This document shows positions 33,451 through 42,713 of a stretch of DNA of 64,000 bases, piece by piece. The notes below the pieces were generated by a model. The model worked only from the letters and a program-made list of their open reading frames with translations, did not search any database and was not told the DNA's origin. The first letter of the stretch is position 1. Every line of letters starts with the position of its first letter. Source of the DNA: Desulfovibrio sp. Fe33 (GTDB taxonomy: Bacteria; Desulfobacterota; Desulfovibrionia; Desulfovibrionales; Desulfovibrionaceae); contig NZ_JAQKGU010000001.1 of NCBI RefSeq assembly GCF_028532725.1, positions 434,001 through 498,000 of the forward strand, in the 5' to 3' direction. A program made the position numbers and the translations under genes.

Positions 33451-34377
33451 CTACAGTTCCCCCGCCTGGGCGAGGTCGCCGATGTTCAGGCCGGACCACT
33501 TCTCCTCTTCGGAGCCGAGGTTGGCCTTGAGCATCTTGAAGAGCACGCCCTTGGGGCCTATTTCGATGAATTCGCGCACGCCGTGGGCCCACATGGCCTG
33601 CATGGTCTGAATCCACAGGACCGAGGAGGTCATCTGGCTCTGCATGGTCGTCCGGATTCCGGCAGGCTCGGGCTGGGGCAGGGCGGTGGCGTTGTGGAAG
33701 ACCGGGAAGGCGGGGGCCTTCCAGGACAACGTCTCCAGGAATGCGGCGAACTCGTCGGCGGCCTCCTGGATGAGCGGGGAGTGGAACGCGCCGGAAACGG
33801 CCAGGCGGATGGCCCGGCCCTTGGCTTCCTTGACCAGCGCTTCGGCCGCGTCGAGGGCTTCGGCTTCGCCGGACACGACGAACTGCGCCGGGGTGTTGTA
33901 GTTGGCGATGCGCAGTTCCTTGCCGGACTGCTTCGCGGCCGCGGCGACGATCTCCTCGACCTTGTCCTGCGGGAGCTTGACCACGGCGGCCATGCCGTGG
34001 CCCGCGCCGCCGGATTCGGCCATGAGGCGTCCGCGCAGGATCACGGCCCGGATGCAGTCCTCCACATCGAGCGCGCCGGACGCGCCGAGGGAGGCGAATT
34101 CGCCGAGGGAATGCCCGGCGGTGGCCGCCGGGGAAAGCTTGTCCTTCACGGCCAGCCACAGGGTCAGGTTGACCACCGTCAGGGCGGGCTGGAGGGCGCG
34201 GGTGTCGGCCATGTCGGCCGCTTCGCCATCCCAGTATATTTCCCGCAGGGCCAGGCCGGACTCGCGCTCGGCCAGCTTCCAGAGGTCCAGGGCGGTGGAA
34301 TCCGCCTCGGCCACGTCGCGGCCCATGCCTTTTTCCTGGGACCCCTGTCCGGGGAAGAGAATGCCGGTCTTGGTCAT
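33451..34377 (-). CDS. fabD: Malonyl-CoA:ACP transacylase FabD
   Basis: A 308-residue enzyme loading malonyl onto acyl carrier protein for fatty-acid synthesis. Motifs are FPGQGSQ at the start, the nucleophile Ser in AGHSLGE, Arg in VILRGRLM, and the catalytic His in VSGAFHSPL. Start 34377 is set by AAGGAG seven bases upstream; the 23-residue open extension lacks family similarity. It is first gene of the unit with aroE and the isomerase. No other fab genes adjoin it. Confidence 0.95.
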   Translation of the reverse strand: MTKTGILFPGQGSQEKGMGRDVAEADSTALDLWKLAERESGLALREIYWDGEAADMADTRALQPALTVVNLTLWLAVKDKLSPAATAGHSLGEFASLGASGALDVEDCIRAVILRGRLMAESGGAGHGMAAVVKLPQDKVEEIVAAAAKQSGKELRIANYNTPAQFVVSGEAEALDAAEALVKEAKGRAIRLAVSGAFHSPLIQEAADEFAAFLETLSWKAPAFPVFHNATALPQPEPAGIRTTMQSQMTSSVLWIQTMQAMWAHGVREFIEIGPKGVLFKMLKANLGSEEEKWSGLNIGDLAQAGEL

Positions 34378-34890
34378 GTATGTCTCCTTGAAAATGCGCG
34401 TGCCGCAGGCTGCGGTCCGCGCTGTGGTGTCGATTTTCCGTAGCAACCGGATACCGTGCCGCGGAAGTCCGCGTCAAGCGTGTGCAACGGACGGCCGGGC
34501 CGATCATTCCGTTCGGAGCGGGCCGGGTCGGCGGGACCGTGACCGGTGCGGCCGTCCTCCGGGGCCTGCTCCTCGGCACAGGGTATTTTCCGGCGGTCCT
34601 TTGGCCCGTTCTCAACGGTGTGCGCAATAAGCCGGAATTGTTTCACAATTGATTTGTTCAGTAATTTCATTCTTCCTTGTCCGGGCAACCGTCCGATTTT
34701 TCAGACAATATCTAGACTCCCCGTCAGCCCTTGCCGGGCGGGCTTTTTTGGGAATTCAAACGAACTGACTTGATTTAACTGAACATCTCTTGTATGAATG
34801 CCAGTAACGGTCAAAAACTATCATCAAATGACTGCGAATCCCATGCGGCTGAAACCCTTGGGATTCAACTCCGATGGAGGAAGAAAACGA
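34378..34890. other. Gene-free divergent region between fabD and the HIT gene
   Basis: No credible ORF or structured RNA was found in this 513 bp. The half nearest the HIT gene is A/T-richer and holds a candidate promoter (separate entry). A weak hairpin with a T-run on the + strand (about 34727-34750, AGCCC..GGGCT then TTTTTT) is odd in a divergent region and could end a short unannotated transcript. I have no further evidence for one. Confidence 0.5.
34770..34798 (+). promoter_or_regulatory. Candidate sigma70 promoter for the HIT-HU genes
   Basis: TTGATT, a 17 bp spacer, then TATGAA, about 93 bp before the HIT ATG. The fit is moderate and it is the best promoter-like site in the region. 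Confidence 0.45.
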
Positions 34891-35316
34891 ATGGCGATTG
34901 CGGATTCCGAGTGTATTTTTTGTAAGATAGTGGCCGGGGAGATCCCCTGCGCCAAGGTCTTTGAATCGGACACGGTCCTGGCATTCCTGGATATCGCGCC
35001 CGTGCATCCCGGCCATGCGCTGGTGCTGCCCAAGGACCATTACCCGACGCTCATGGACATCCCGCCCGAGCTGGGCAACGACCTGTTCAAGGCCTTGTCG
35101 GCCGTGGGCGGCGCCGTGATGAAGGCGACCGGCGCGGACGGACTCAACCTCATGCAGAACAATTTCGAGGCGGCTGGACAACTGGTCAACCACGCTCATT
35201 TCCATCTCATTCCCAGGTTCGGCGACGACGGCCTCAGATTGTGGGCCCAGTCGTCTTACGACACCCCGGACGACATGCAGAAACTCGCGGGCACCATCGC
35301 GGGATTGCTGAAGTAA
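34891..35316 (+). CDS. HIT-family nucleotide hydrolase (HINT-like)
   Basis: A 141-residue histidine-triad protein. The N-terminal Zn/structural pair CIFCKIVAGEIP and the catalytic triad NHAHFHLIPR are present. Relatives hydrolyse nucleoside phosphoramidates or AMP esters. ATG 34891 has GGAGGAAG upstream. The HU/IHF-type gene follows after 31 nt, probably in the same transcript. Confidence 0.93.
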   Translation: MAIADSECIFCKIVAGEIPCAKVFESDTVLAFLDIAPVHPGHALVLPKDHYPTLMDIPPELGNDLFKALSAVGGAVMKATGADGLNLMQNNFEAAGQLVNHAHFHLIPRFGDDGLRLWAQSSYDTPDDMQKLAGTIAGLLK

Positions 35317-35347
35317 GTTATTGATAACCCCTTTTTGGAGGCAATCG

Positions 35348-35632
35348 ATGAGCACTCTCACCAAAGCCGGAATCGTGGATTACATCTACGAACGCACCGA
35401 CAAGAACCGCGCCGAGATCAAGGACCTGGTGGAAACCATTCTTGAAATCATGAAGACGGCCATCAAGAAGGATCATGCCCTTCTCGTCTCCGGTTTCGGC
35501 AAGTTCGAAGCGTACGACAAACGCGCGCGCAAGGGCCGCAATCCGCAGACGACCCAGACCATCACCCTGCCGCCGCGCAAGGTGGTCGTCTTCCGGCTCT
35601 CCCGCAAGTTCCGCGCCGAACTGAATCCCTAG
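35348..35632 (+). CDS. HU/IHF-family DNA-binding protein
   Basis: A 94-residue histone-like protein. The N-terminal helices (STLTKAGIVDYIYERT) and the beta-arm region GFGKFEAYDKRARKGRNP followed by RKVVVFRLSRKFR follow the IHF/HU pattern; the GRNP turn is conserved. IHF-alpha versus HU cannot be settled by eye. GGAGG precedes ATG 35348. In-frame sequence before it (35321) is not part of the family. Confidence 0.92.
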   Translation: MSTLTKAGIVDYIYERTDKNRAEIKDLVETILEIMKTAIKKDHALLVSGFGKFEAYDKRARKGRNPQTTQTITLPPRKVVVFRLSRKFRAELNP

Positions 35633-35642
35633 GCCGTAGCGA

Positions 35643-35674
35643 CAAAAAAGGGCCGAGCGGCGACGCCCGGCCCT
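35643..35674 (-). terminator. Terminator between convergent HU and SPOR genes
   Basis: On the minus strand the stem GGGCCGGGCG..CGCTCGGCCC is followed by TTTTTT, directly downstream of the SPOR lipoprotein gene. It also lies just after the HU stop on the other strand. Confidence 0.85.
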
Positions 35675-35694
35675 GAAGTCAGGCTTCAACCTGA

Positions 35695-36387
35695 CTACGG
35701 CTTCTTCAGCACGAACCCCTTGGGATAGTCCGCCTTCAGGATTTCCAGGGCGCTTACGGCCGTTGTCTCGTCCGGGAACGAACCTGCCTGCACGCGGTAC
35801 AGTCCTTCGTCGGTCCTGATTATCACAGAGCCCTTGTAGCCGTCTTCAACGAGACGCGCCAGGGCTCTGTTCGCGTTTTCAACATCCGAGAACGCGCCCA
35901 CCTGCACAAAATACGGTCCGCTCGCGGTCTGGGCCGCACTGGTCGCGTCCGGTTGTCCTCCGATGCCGACGACCTCGTCTTCAGGGTCGGCCCAGGGGTT
36001 GGCCCGATCCTGCTTCGGAGCGGCCGGGGCGGCGGGTTGGCTTGCGGGCGCGGGCTGCTTGCTCGCAGCGGCTTCGGCCTCGCGCTTGAGCTGGTCCGCG
36101 TCGGGAAGGGCCTCTTCGGCCAAGTTGGCTTCGCCCACGGCGGGGGCCGAGGCTCCGGCCTGCTTGGCGGCGTCCACCTCGTAGACTTCCTCCACGGGGC
36201 CGTCCAACGGCTTCTCGTCGCCCACCACGTGGGTTTCTTCAATGATGGGCTGTGCAGCCGTCGGCGCCATCTCCGTTTGTTGGGCGGGTTGCCGCGCCGG
36301 TGCGGATTCGATGTGCTTGCGGAAGCAACCGCCCAGCACGAGTGCGGCGGCTGTCAGCGCCGCAAGGGCCAGTATGGTTTTTTTCAT
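35695..36387 (-). CDS. SPOR-domain lipoprotein
   Basis: A 230-residue lipoprotein precursor. The signal peptide ends in the lipobox LVLGGC (lipid-modified Cys21). A long Ala/Pro/Glu-rich linker (about 25-150) leads to a C-terminal SPOR domain: PYFVQVGAFSDVENANRAL, then YRVQAGSFPDETTAV. SPOR domains bind denuded glycan strands at the division septum. It stands alone, divergent from the kinase gene at 36773. Confidence 0.9.
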   Translation of the reverse strand: MKKTILALAALTAAALVLGGCFRKHIESAPARQPAQQTEMAPTAAQPIIEETHVVGDEKPLDGPVEEVYEVDAAKQAGASAPAVGEANLAEEALPDADQLKREAEAAASKQPAPASQPAAPAAPKQDRANPWADPEDEVVGIGGQPDATSAAQTASGPYFVQVGAFSDVENANRALARLVEDGYKGSVIIRTDEGLYRVQAGSFPDETTAVSALEILKADYPKGFVLKKP

Positions 36388-36772
36388 GGGTCGCTCTCCC
36401 TGTTCGATCTTATTAGGATGTATTTCTAGAGTATGTCTAAAGTAAAGGTCAAGGGATGCGTTGGCAAGCCTGTGCTGCTTAGTGCGGGCGAATGCGTTTT
36501 TCCAACCCCGTCAAGATGTTTTTTTATGCTTATCGTTTGATTTTTCCCGACATTCCTTCCCCGAAACGGCTTTTCCCGAAAACAGGGTGTAGGGTTTCCG
36601 GGAAGCTCGGGGATCGGCCCCGGGCGCCATCCCGGTTCAGGGGCGGGGGCTGCTGCTCCCGCCCCGTCAGGATGCGGTCCGGGCCCGCCCGGCCCGGTTT
36701 ATCGGAGGCTGGCCGGATCGAAGCCGAACGGCGGGATGGACGCGGGCCGCGCCCTTGGGCTAACGTGCGCTC
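36388..36772. other. Divergent intergenic region between SPOR lipoprotein and kinase genes
   Basis: The 385 bp hold no credible gene. A minus-strand TTGACC at 36447-36452 could be the -35 of the lipoprotein promoter, but no clear -10 follows at standard spacing. I see nothing else of note. Confidence 0.45.
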
Positions 36773-38146
36773 ATGCGGATAGGACGATACGAAATACGCG
36801 GCCTGCTCGGCCGGGGCGGCATGGGCGCGGTGTACAAGGCGGCCATGCCTGTGACCGGCAGGATAGTGGCCCTCAAGGTTCTCAAGCCGGCCGAGATCAT
36901 GGCGGACCTCGTGGGAGAGGACGCCCTGAGGGAGATGTTTTACAAGGAGGCGTCGGCCATGGCCTCCATCAGCCATCCCAATGTGGCCGCCATCCTCGAC
37001 GTTAGCGGCGGGAGCGGGGAAGGGGAGGGTGATCCGGCTCCTCCGCATTTCACCATGGAATATTACTGCGGCAACCTCGGGGCGCTCATGGGCGAGACCT
37101 ACGAGGTGGAGCGCGAGTCCCGGCGGCTCGGCGTGGAAACCTCGCTGGCCATCGCGCGGGGCATGATCTGCGGCCTGGACCGGCTGCACTATGAGGGAAT
37201 CATCCACCGCGACGTCAAACCCTTCAACGTCATGCTCGCCGAGGACCAGGGCGGTCCCGGCACGGTCAAGCTCATCGACTTCGGCCTGTCCAAGCTGCGC
37301 GGGGAACGGACGGTTCGCCATAAGGGCATGGTCGTCGGCTCGCCGTACTATGCCGCCCCCGAACAGGAAGCGGACCCTGAATCGGCCGACGAGCGGTCGG
37401 ACCTTTATTCCGTTGGCGTGACCCTGTACCGTATGCTTACCGGACGGTTGCCGGAATCCGGGAAAAGGCTGCCAATCTGCGACGTGCACGCGGACCTGGA
37501 TTGCCGGTGGGACGACTTTTTCTCCACGGCCCTGGCGCGCGACCCGGCGGCGCGGTTTCCCGACGGCCCCGCCATGCTCAACGCCCTGGACGATCTCGAA
37601 GCCCGTTGGCGCGAGCAGCGGGATGCCGTCTGCGCGGCCCCGGACCTCCTTGGCGATGCCGGGAACGGCAGGCCGTTTCCGCGTCCCCGGCGCGAGCCGG
37701 TCAAGGCCGGTCTCAAGGAAGGACGCACCGTCTTCGGCCTGGACGGGTTGTGGCGGCCCGAACGGTACGCCCACGGGGAGTTCGCCGATCAGGGCGACGG
37801 CACCGTCGCCGAGCTGTCCTCGGGGCTGATTTGGGAACTTGACGGCTCCCGCTATCCGCTTACCTGGGAGCGTGCGGCGGCCCATGTGGCCCGCCTGAAC
37901 CGCAATGCGTTCGCCGGCCGCGTCGACTGGCGGCTGCCGACCGTGGCCGAACTGGCCACGCTCTTCACCGGCCGCACCGAACCCGGCGAGTTCTGTCTCC
38001 AGCCCGCCTTCGACCCGCGCAAGGCCCGCCTCTGGTCCGCCGACCGCAAGGCCTTTACCGCCGCCTGGTATGTGGACGCCGAACTCGGCTTCGTCTGGTG
38101 GCAGGACCTGACCTGCCGCTTCTTCGCCCGCGCCGTGGCCGGGTAG
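36773..38146 (+). CDS. Hanks-type Ser/Thr protein kinase fused to a DUF1566 (Lcl-like) domain
   Basis: A 457-residue cytoplasmic protein. The kinase domain (about 5-275) has the glycine loop LLGRGGMGAVYKA, Lys35 in VALKVL, the catalytic HRDVKPFN, the DFG loop LIDFGLSK, and APEQ. It is therefore predicted to be active. The C-terminal third (about 330-455) matches DUF1566/Lcl: GDGTVAELSSGLIWE, LTWERAAAHVARLN and VDWRLPTVAEL. That domain is mostly found outside the cell in surface proteins, so its fusion to a cytosolic kinase is unusual. No transmembrane helix is seen. No phosphatase gene adjoins. Confidence 0.9.
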   Translation: MRIGRYEIRGLLGRGGMGAVYKAAMPVTGRIVALKVLKPAEIMADLVGEDALREMFYKEASAMASISHPNVAAILDVSGGSGEGEGDPAPPHFTMEYYCGNLGALMGETYEVERESRRLGVETSLAIARGMICGLDRLHYEGIIHRDVKPFNVMLAEDQGGPGTVKLIDFGLSKLRGERTVRHKGMVVGSPYYAAPEQEADPESADERSDLYSVGVTLYRMLTGRLPESGKRLPICDVHADLDCRWDDFFSTALARDPAARFPDGPAMLNALDDLEARWREQRDAVCAAPDLLGDAGNGRPFPRPRREPVKAGLKEGRTVFGLDGLWRPERYAHGEFADQGDGTVAELSSGLIWELDGSRYPLTWERAAAHVARLNRNAFAGRVDWRLPTVAELATLFTGRTEPGEFCLQPAFDPRKARLWSADRKAFTAAWYVDAELGFVWWQDLTCRFFARAVAG

Positions 38147-38152
38147 ATATCG

Positions 38153-38222
38153 TCTCCGGCGGCCGGAGGGGAAACGCTTGAGAAAGTTCCTCCTCCGGAC
38201 TCCTCTTCAAAGCTATTTGTGC
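38153..38222. repeat. Decayed family A repeat fragment
   Basis: CTCCGGCGGCCGGAGGGGAAACG..GAGAAAGTTCCTCCTCCGGACTCCTCTTCAAAGC is recognisably one end of the family A element (compare 42416-42482), with the rest missing. The remaining sequence to 38452 before acs shows no gene; an AGGAG lies just before the acs ATG. Confidence 0.6.
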
Positions 38223-38452
38223 GTCTTCGGAGCGTGCGCGCCGACGTCGGCTGCCGTTTCCCGCGCCTCCCCGCGCCGTTTGCCGTTCACCGGGCGGTTT
38301 CTGACCGTTCACCTAAAAATGGGAGCGGTTGTTATTTGCTTCATATAGATGATAACGTGTCTACGGCGGACTAGCGCCATGATACGACATTTCAGTGGGT
38401 TGCGGCCCGTTCCCGGCGGGCGAGGCGAAGAAACGTACAGATCAGGAGCATC

Positions 38453-40441
38453 TTGATGACCGAAGAAGAAAGGAAGATCGAAAGTCTGCAAAAGGAAGGA
38501 CAGATATTTCAGCCCGACACCTCCATGCAGGATCAGGCCTGGGTTTCGAGCATGGACGCCTACGCAGCGGCCAACCAGCGGGCGCTCGACGATCCCGAAG
38601 GATACTGGGGCGAGCGGGCCAAAGACCTGATCGACTGGTTTTCCGATTTCGACTCCGTTCTGGAGGCGGATTACGACAAGCCGGAGTTCAAGTGGTTCTC
38701 GGGCGGCAAGACCAACGTCTCCTACAACTGCCTGGACCGTCATCTGACCGGTGGCCGCCGCAACAAGGCCGCGCTCATCTGGCAGGGCGAGCCCGAGGAG
38801 GACGTGCGGGTCTACACCTATCAGATGCTCCACACCGAGGTCTGCCGCTTCGCCAACGTGCTCAAGAAAAAAGGCGTCAAGCGGGGCGACCGCGTTTCCC
38901 TCTACATGCCCATGATCCCGGAACTGGCCATCGCCATGCTGGCCTGCACCCGGCTGGGCGCGCCGCACTCCATCGTCTTTGCGGGCTTCTCGTCCATCGC
39001 GCTCCAGTCTCGTATCGAGGACGCCCAGGCCAAGGTGCTGGTCACGGCGGACGCGGTCCTGCGCGCCGGCAAGACCATTCCGCTCAAGCCCAACGCCGAC
39101 GAGGCGCTCAAGGACTGCCCCTCGGTGGAGCAGTGCATCGTGGTCAAGCGGGGCGGCAACGAGGTCGGCATGGTCGAGGGCCGCGACTCCTGGTGGCACG
39201 ACGAGATCATGGCCGAGGACATTACCTCGGATTGTGCCTATGAGGAAATGGACGCCGAGGACCCGTTGTTCATTCTGTACACCTCCGGCTCCACCGGCAA
39301 GCCCAAGGGCGTGCTGCATTCCACCGGCGGCTACCTGACCTACGCGGCCCATTCCACCCAGTACGTGTTCGACGTCAAGGACGACGACGTGTACTGGTGC
39401 ACCGCGGACGTGGGCTGGATCACCGGCCATTCCTACATCGTCTACGGTCCGCTGGCCCTGGGAGCCACTTCGGTCATGTTCGAAGGCGTGCCGAGCTATC
39501 CCCGCCCGGACCGCTACTGGAAGATCGTGGACAAGTTCAAGGTCAGCATTTTCTACACCGCTCCCACGGTCATCCGCGCCCTCATGCGCGAGGGCGAGCA
39601 GTGGACCAAAACCTATGATCTCTCCTCCCTGCGGCTGCTGGGTTCCGTGGGCGAACCCATCAACCCCGAGGCGTGGCTCTGGTATCATAACAACGTCGGC
39701 GGCGGGAAACTGCCCATCGTGGATACCTGGTGGCAGACCGAGACGGGCGGCATCATGATTTCGGCCATGCCCTACGCCACGCCGCTGAAGCCCGGTTCCG
39801 CGACCCTGCCCCTGCCCGGCATCTCGGCCAAGATCGTGCGCCGCGACGGCAGCCTGGCCGAACCCAACGAGGGCGGCCATCTGGTCGTGGACAAGCCGTG
39901 GCCCGGCATGTTGCGCAATGTCTGGGGCGACCCCGACCGCTACAAGTCCACCTACTTCGCCGGGTTCCCCGGAGCCTATGAGGCCGGAGACGGCGCGCGC
40001 GTGGACGAGGACGGCTATTTCTGGATCATGGGACGGCTCGACGACGTCATCAACGTGTCCGGCCACCGCATGGGAACAGCCGAGATCGAATCCGCGCTGG
40101 TCGCCCACCCCGACGTGTCCGAGGCCGCCGTCGTCGGTATGCCCCACGACATCAAGGGCGAGACCATCTACGCCTACGTGACCCTGCGTTCCGGCGTGGA
40201 GCCCAGCGACGACATGATCAAGGAACTCAAGGTCTGGGTGCGCAAGGAGATCGGCCCCATCGCCACCCCCGAGTTCATCCAGTTCGCCGACGGTCTGCCC
40301 AAGACCCGTTCAGGCAAGATCATGCGCCGCGTCCTGCGCAAGATCGTCGAAGGCTCCAGCGATTTCGGCGATACCTCCACCCTCGCCGATCCGGGTGTGG
40401 TCACCGATCTGGTGGAAGGCAACAAGGACCTGGTCAGCTAG
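38453..40441 (+). CDS. acs: Acetyl-CoA synthetase (AMP-forming), copy 2
   Basis: A 662-residue paralogue of the enzyme at 3297. Motifs are [36 protein letters not shown], and catalytic Lys in [11 protein letters not shown]. The C-terminal tail is somewhat longer ([19 protein letters not shown]). The sequences differ substantially, so this is an old duplication rather than a recent one. Start 38453 has AGGAG upstream. Single-gene unit closed by a terminator. Confidence 0.94.
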   Translation: MMTEEERKIESLQKEGQIFQPDTSMQDQAWVSSMDAYAAANQRALDDPEGYWGERAKDLIDWFSDFDSVLEADYDKPEFKWFSGGKTNVSYNCLDRHLTGGRRNKAALIWQGEPEEDVRVYTYQMLHTEVCRFANVLKKKGVKRGDRVSLYMPMIPELAIAMLACTRLGAPHSIVFAGFSSIALQSRIEDAQAKVLVTADAVLRAGKTIPLKPNADEALKDCPSVEQCIVVKRGGNEVGMVEGRDSWWHDEIMAEDITSDCAYEEMDAEDPLFILYTSGSTGKPKGVLHSTGGYLTYAAHSTQYVFDVKDDDVYWCTADVGWITGHSYIVYGPLALGATSVMFEGVPSYPRPDRYWKIVDKFKVSIFYTAPTVIRALMREGEQWTKTYDLSSLRLLGSVGEPINPEAWLWYHNNVGGGKLPIVDTWWQTETGGIMISAMPYATPLKPGSATLPLPGISAKIVRRDGSLAEPNEGGHLVVDKPWPGMLRNVWGDPDRYKSTYFAGFPGAYEAGDGARVDEDGYFWIMGRLDDVINVSGHRMGTAEIESALVAHPDVSEAAVVGMPHDIKGETIYAYVTLRSGVEPSDDMIKELKVWVRKEIGPIATPEFIQFADGLPKTRSGKIMRRVLRKIVEGSSDFGDTSTLADPGVVTDLVEGNKDLVS

Positions 40442-40467
40442 CCGCCGGTCCGCTCAACAAGGCATTC

Positions 40468-40499
40468 AAGGCCCCTGATTCGTCGGGGGCCTTTTTTTT
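40468..40499 (+). terminator. Rho-independent terminator
   Basis: An AAGGCCCC/GGGGCCTT stem with eight T follows the acs stop by 27 nt. Confidence 0.9.
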
Positions 40500-40534
40500 G
40501 GGATTATCTTTTTTTGACCGCTGAAGAGGAAAAT

Positions 40535-40641
40535 CAGGAGGAGAAAGCCGCTTTGCGGCTATAGCCGGGTGATTTCGCCTCCGGCGGGCAAGGGCTCGCA
40601 CCCTTGCATCCCGTGTATGCGCCTTCGGCGCGGTTTTTCGC
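40535..40641. repeat. Structured intergenic repeat, family B, copy 1
   Basis: Three consecutive small hairpins: GCCGCTTTGCGGC, GCAAGGGCTCGCACCCTTGC and GCGCCTTCGGCGC, joined by TTTCGCCTCCGGCGG. The reverse complement with the same hairpins lies at 51400-51512. The CCTCCGGCGG core is shared with the ends of family A. No ORF is present. Confidence 0.8.
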
Positions 40642-40736
40642 TTCGGGGTGTTCTGTAATGAAAAGGGTACAGGTTAGTATGTAGGTCCCTTTTTTATGGG
40701 CATCATAACCGATGATGTGGTAACAAATACATTGTG

Positions 40737-40826
40737 TATAATAGGTTGAGATGTGAACTGTAATTTTTTTGGTAAGATGTGAACAAAATGCTATCGATAA
40801 TCATTCCTATTTGGTATGGTTTGAAC
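40737..40826 (+). promoter_or_regulatory. Catalase upstream control region
   Basis: TATAAT at 40737-40742 is a consensus -10 without a good -35, which suggests activator dependence. Two copies of GATGTGAAC lie at 40750-40758 and 40776-40784, and a partial third (GGTTTGAAC) at 40818-40826. GATAATCATT at 40796-40805 matches half of a Fur/PerR-type box. All lie in A/T-rich DNA before katA. Which, if any, controls peroxide response is unknown. Confidence 0.45.
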
Positions 40827-40885
40827 AACTAACCGGAAGCAAGGGGGATAAGTTCCCGTTAACATTGTCTTATAAGGAGAGATCC

Positions 40886-42397
40886 ATGTCGAAAGACTCG
40901 AAAAGATTGACGACCGCCTTTGGCAGCCCGGTGGGCAACGACTTGAATACGGTAACCGCGGGGCCCCGGGGCCCGGCCCTGATGCAGGATGTGCATCTTC
41001 TTGAGAAGCTGGCCCATTTCGACCGGGAGCGGATTCCCGAGCGGGTGGTGCACGCCAAGGGAGCCGGAGCCTACGGCTATTTCGAGGTCACGGCCGATGT
41101 GACCATGTACACCAAAGCCGCTTTCCTGTCCGAGGTGGGCAAGAAAACCGATGTCTTCGCCCGATTTTCCACGGTGGGCGGCGAAAAGGGCAGCGCGGAT
41201 TCCGAGCGCGACCCGCGCGGCTTTGCACTCAAGTTTTACACCGAGGAAGGCAACTACGACATGACCGGCAACAACACTCCGGTCTTCTTTATTCGCGATC
41301 CTCTCAAGTTCCCCGATTTCATTCACACCCAGAAAAGGGACCCTGCCACCAACCTCAAGGACCCGACCATGGCATGGGACTTCTGGTCGCTGACCCCCGA
41401 GTCCATGCATCAGGTGACCATTCTCTTTTCCGATCGCGGCACCCCGGCCACTTACCGGAACATGAACGGCTACTCCAGCCACACCTACAAGTGGTACAAC
41501 GACAAGGGCGAATATTTCTGGGTTCAATATCACTTCAAGACCGACCAGGGCATCAAGAACCTTACCGGTCCCGAGGCCGACGAGATGCGGGGCAAGGACC
41601 CGGATCACGCCACCCGCGATCTGTTCGACGCCATCGCGGCGGGCGACTACCCGTCCTGGACGCTGGAAATGCAGATTCTGACCCCGGAGCAGGCCGAGGA
41701 CTTCGGTTGGGACATTTTCGACATCACCAAGGTCTGGCCGCACAAGGAAGTCCCGCCCATCACCGTGGGCAGGCTTGTCCTCAACCGCAATCCGGACAAC
41801 TACTTCGCCGAAGTCGAGCAGGCCGCCTTCAATCCGAGCAACCTCGTGCCCGGTATCGGCGTCTCGCCGGACAAGATGCTCCAGGGGCGTCTCTTCTCCT
41901 ACCACGACACCCACCTGCACCGGCTTGGTCCCAACTATCACCTTATCCCGGTCAACCAGGCCAAACATGCGCCCGAGAACAACTACCAGCGCGACGGCGC
42001 AATGCGCGTCGACAACAATGGCGGCGGCGGTCCCAACTACTGGCCCAACAGCTTCCACGGACCGTCTCCGGACAATGTTTCGGTCGAGCCGGGCATTCCC
42101 CTGGAAGGCGAAGGCGGACGGCATGAGTACACCCATCCGAACAACGACTTCGTCCAGCCCGGAACCCTGTATTCCGTGGTCATGAGCGATCAGGACCGGA
42201 CCAACCTCGTCAACAACATCCTCGGGTCCATGCAGAACGTGCCCGAGCCCATCCAGCTCCGGCAGTGCGCGCTCTTCTACCTCACCCATGAAGAGTACGG
42301 CACCCGCGTGGCCGAAGGTCTCGGCCTCGATATGGCCGAAGTCAAGCGGCTCGCCGCCATGACCCAGGAAGAACGCGTGGCCGCCACGCAGATTTAG
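40886..42397 (+). CDS. katA: Clade-3 type small-subunit haem catalase
   Basis: A 503-residue catalase dismutating hydrogen peroxide. Distal residues are in [16 protein letters not shown] (active-site His), [31 protein letters not shown], the [17 protein letters not shown] helix region with the distal Asn, and the proximal Tyr in [15 protein letters not shown]. Length fits small-subunit monofunctional catalases. ATG 40886 has AAGGAGAG upstream. In an anaerobe it serves oxygen tolerance. The single-gene unit is followed directly by a family A repeat. Confidence 0.96.
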   Translation: MSKDSKRLTTAFGSPVGNDLNTVTAGPRGPALMQDVHLLEKLAHFDRERIPERVVHAKGAGAYGYFEVTADVTMYTKAAFLSEVGKKTDVFARFSTVGGEKGSADSERDPRGFALKFYTEEGNYDMTGNNTPVFFIRDPLKFPDFIHTQKRDPATNLKDPTMAWDFWSLTPESMHQVTILFSDRGTPATYRNMNGYSSHTYKWYNDKGEYFWVQYHFKTDQGIKNLTGPEADEMRGKDPDHATRDLFDAIAAGDYPSWTLEMQILTPEQAEDFGWDIFDITKVWPHKEVPPITVGRLVLNRNPDNYFAEVEQAAFNPSNLVPGIGVSPDKMLQGRLFSYHDTHLHRLGPNYHLIPVNQAKHAPENNYQRDGAMRVDNNGGGGPNYWPNSFHGPSPDNVSVEPGIPLEGEGGRHEYTHPNNDFVQPGTLYSVVMSDQDRTNLVNNILGSMQNVPEPIQLRQCALFYLTHEEYGTRVAEGLGLDMAEVKRLAAMTQEERVAATQI

Positions 42398-42414
42398 TGA
42401 AGCAGTGAGGGGAT

Positions 42415-42655
42415 GCCTCCGGCGGCCAGAGGGGAAACTTTTGAAAAAGTTTTCCCCTCTGGACTCCCCTTCAAAACTTTTTAGCGCCGCTTCGCGGAGA
42501 CCGGCCATCTCGCCGGTCAGGCCTTCTACAAAAGAGCGCCCCCGCGGAGCGGCTATAAAAAGTTTGGGAAAAGAAGGGGATGGGGGTCCGGGGGAAGGGG
42601 AGGAAAGAACCCTTTTCAAAGGGTTTTTCCTCCCCTTCCCCCGGCCGCCGGAGGC
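42415..42655. repeat. Three-arm structured intergenic repeat, family A, copy 2 (inverted)
   Basis: A 241 bp element with the same 13 bp inverted ends as copy 1 (473-724), a hairpin near 42425-42465, the CCGCTTCGCGG / CCGCGGAGCGG centre with AAAACTTTTT / AAAAAGTTT arms, and a long GGGGGAAGGGGAGG hairpin near 42593-42645. The order of arms is reversed relative to copy 1, so the element is inserted in the opposite orientation. The central spacer differs. Confidence 0.85.
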
Positions 42656-42657
42656 AA

Positions 42658-42697
42658 AAAAAAAGGGACGTTCCATCAGGAACGTCCCTTTTTTGAC
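42658..42697. terminator. Terminator between katA region and dapF
   Basis: An AAAAAGGGACGTTC - CATCAG - GAACGTCCCTTTTTT hairpin with A-run and T-run on either side, so it can end both the katA transcript and the convergent dapF transcript. Confidence 0.9.
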
Positions 42698-42713
42698 GTC
42701 TGTGGACCCAGGC

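Noticed and set aside
34727-34750. Hairpin with T-run in the divergent fabD/HIT region as a small RNA terminator
   Set aside because: The stem is only about five pairs and no promoter or structured RNA could be matched to it.
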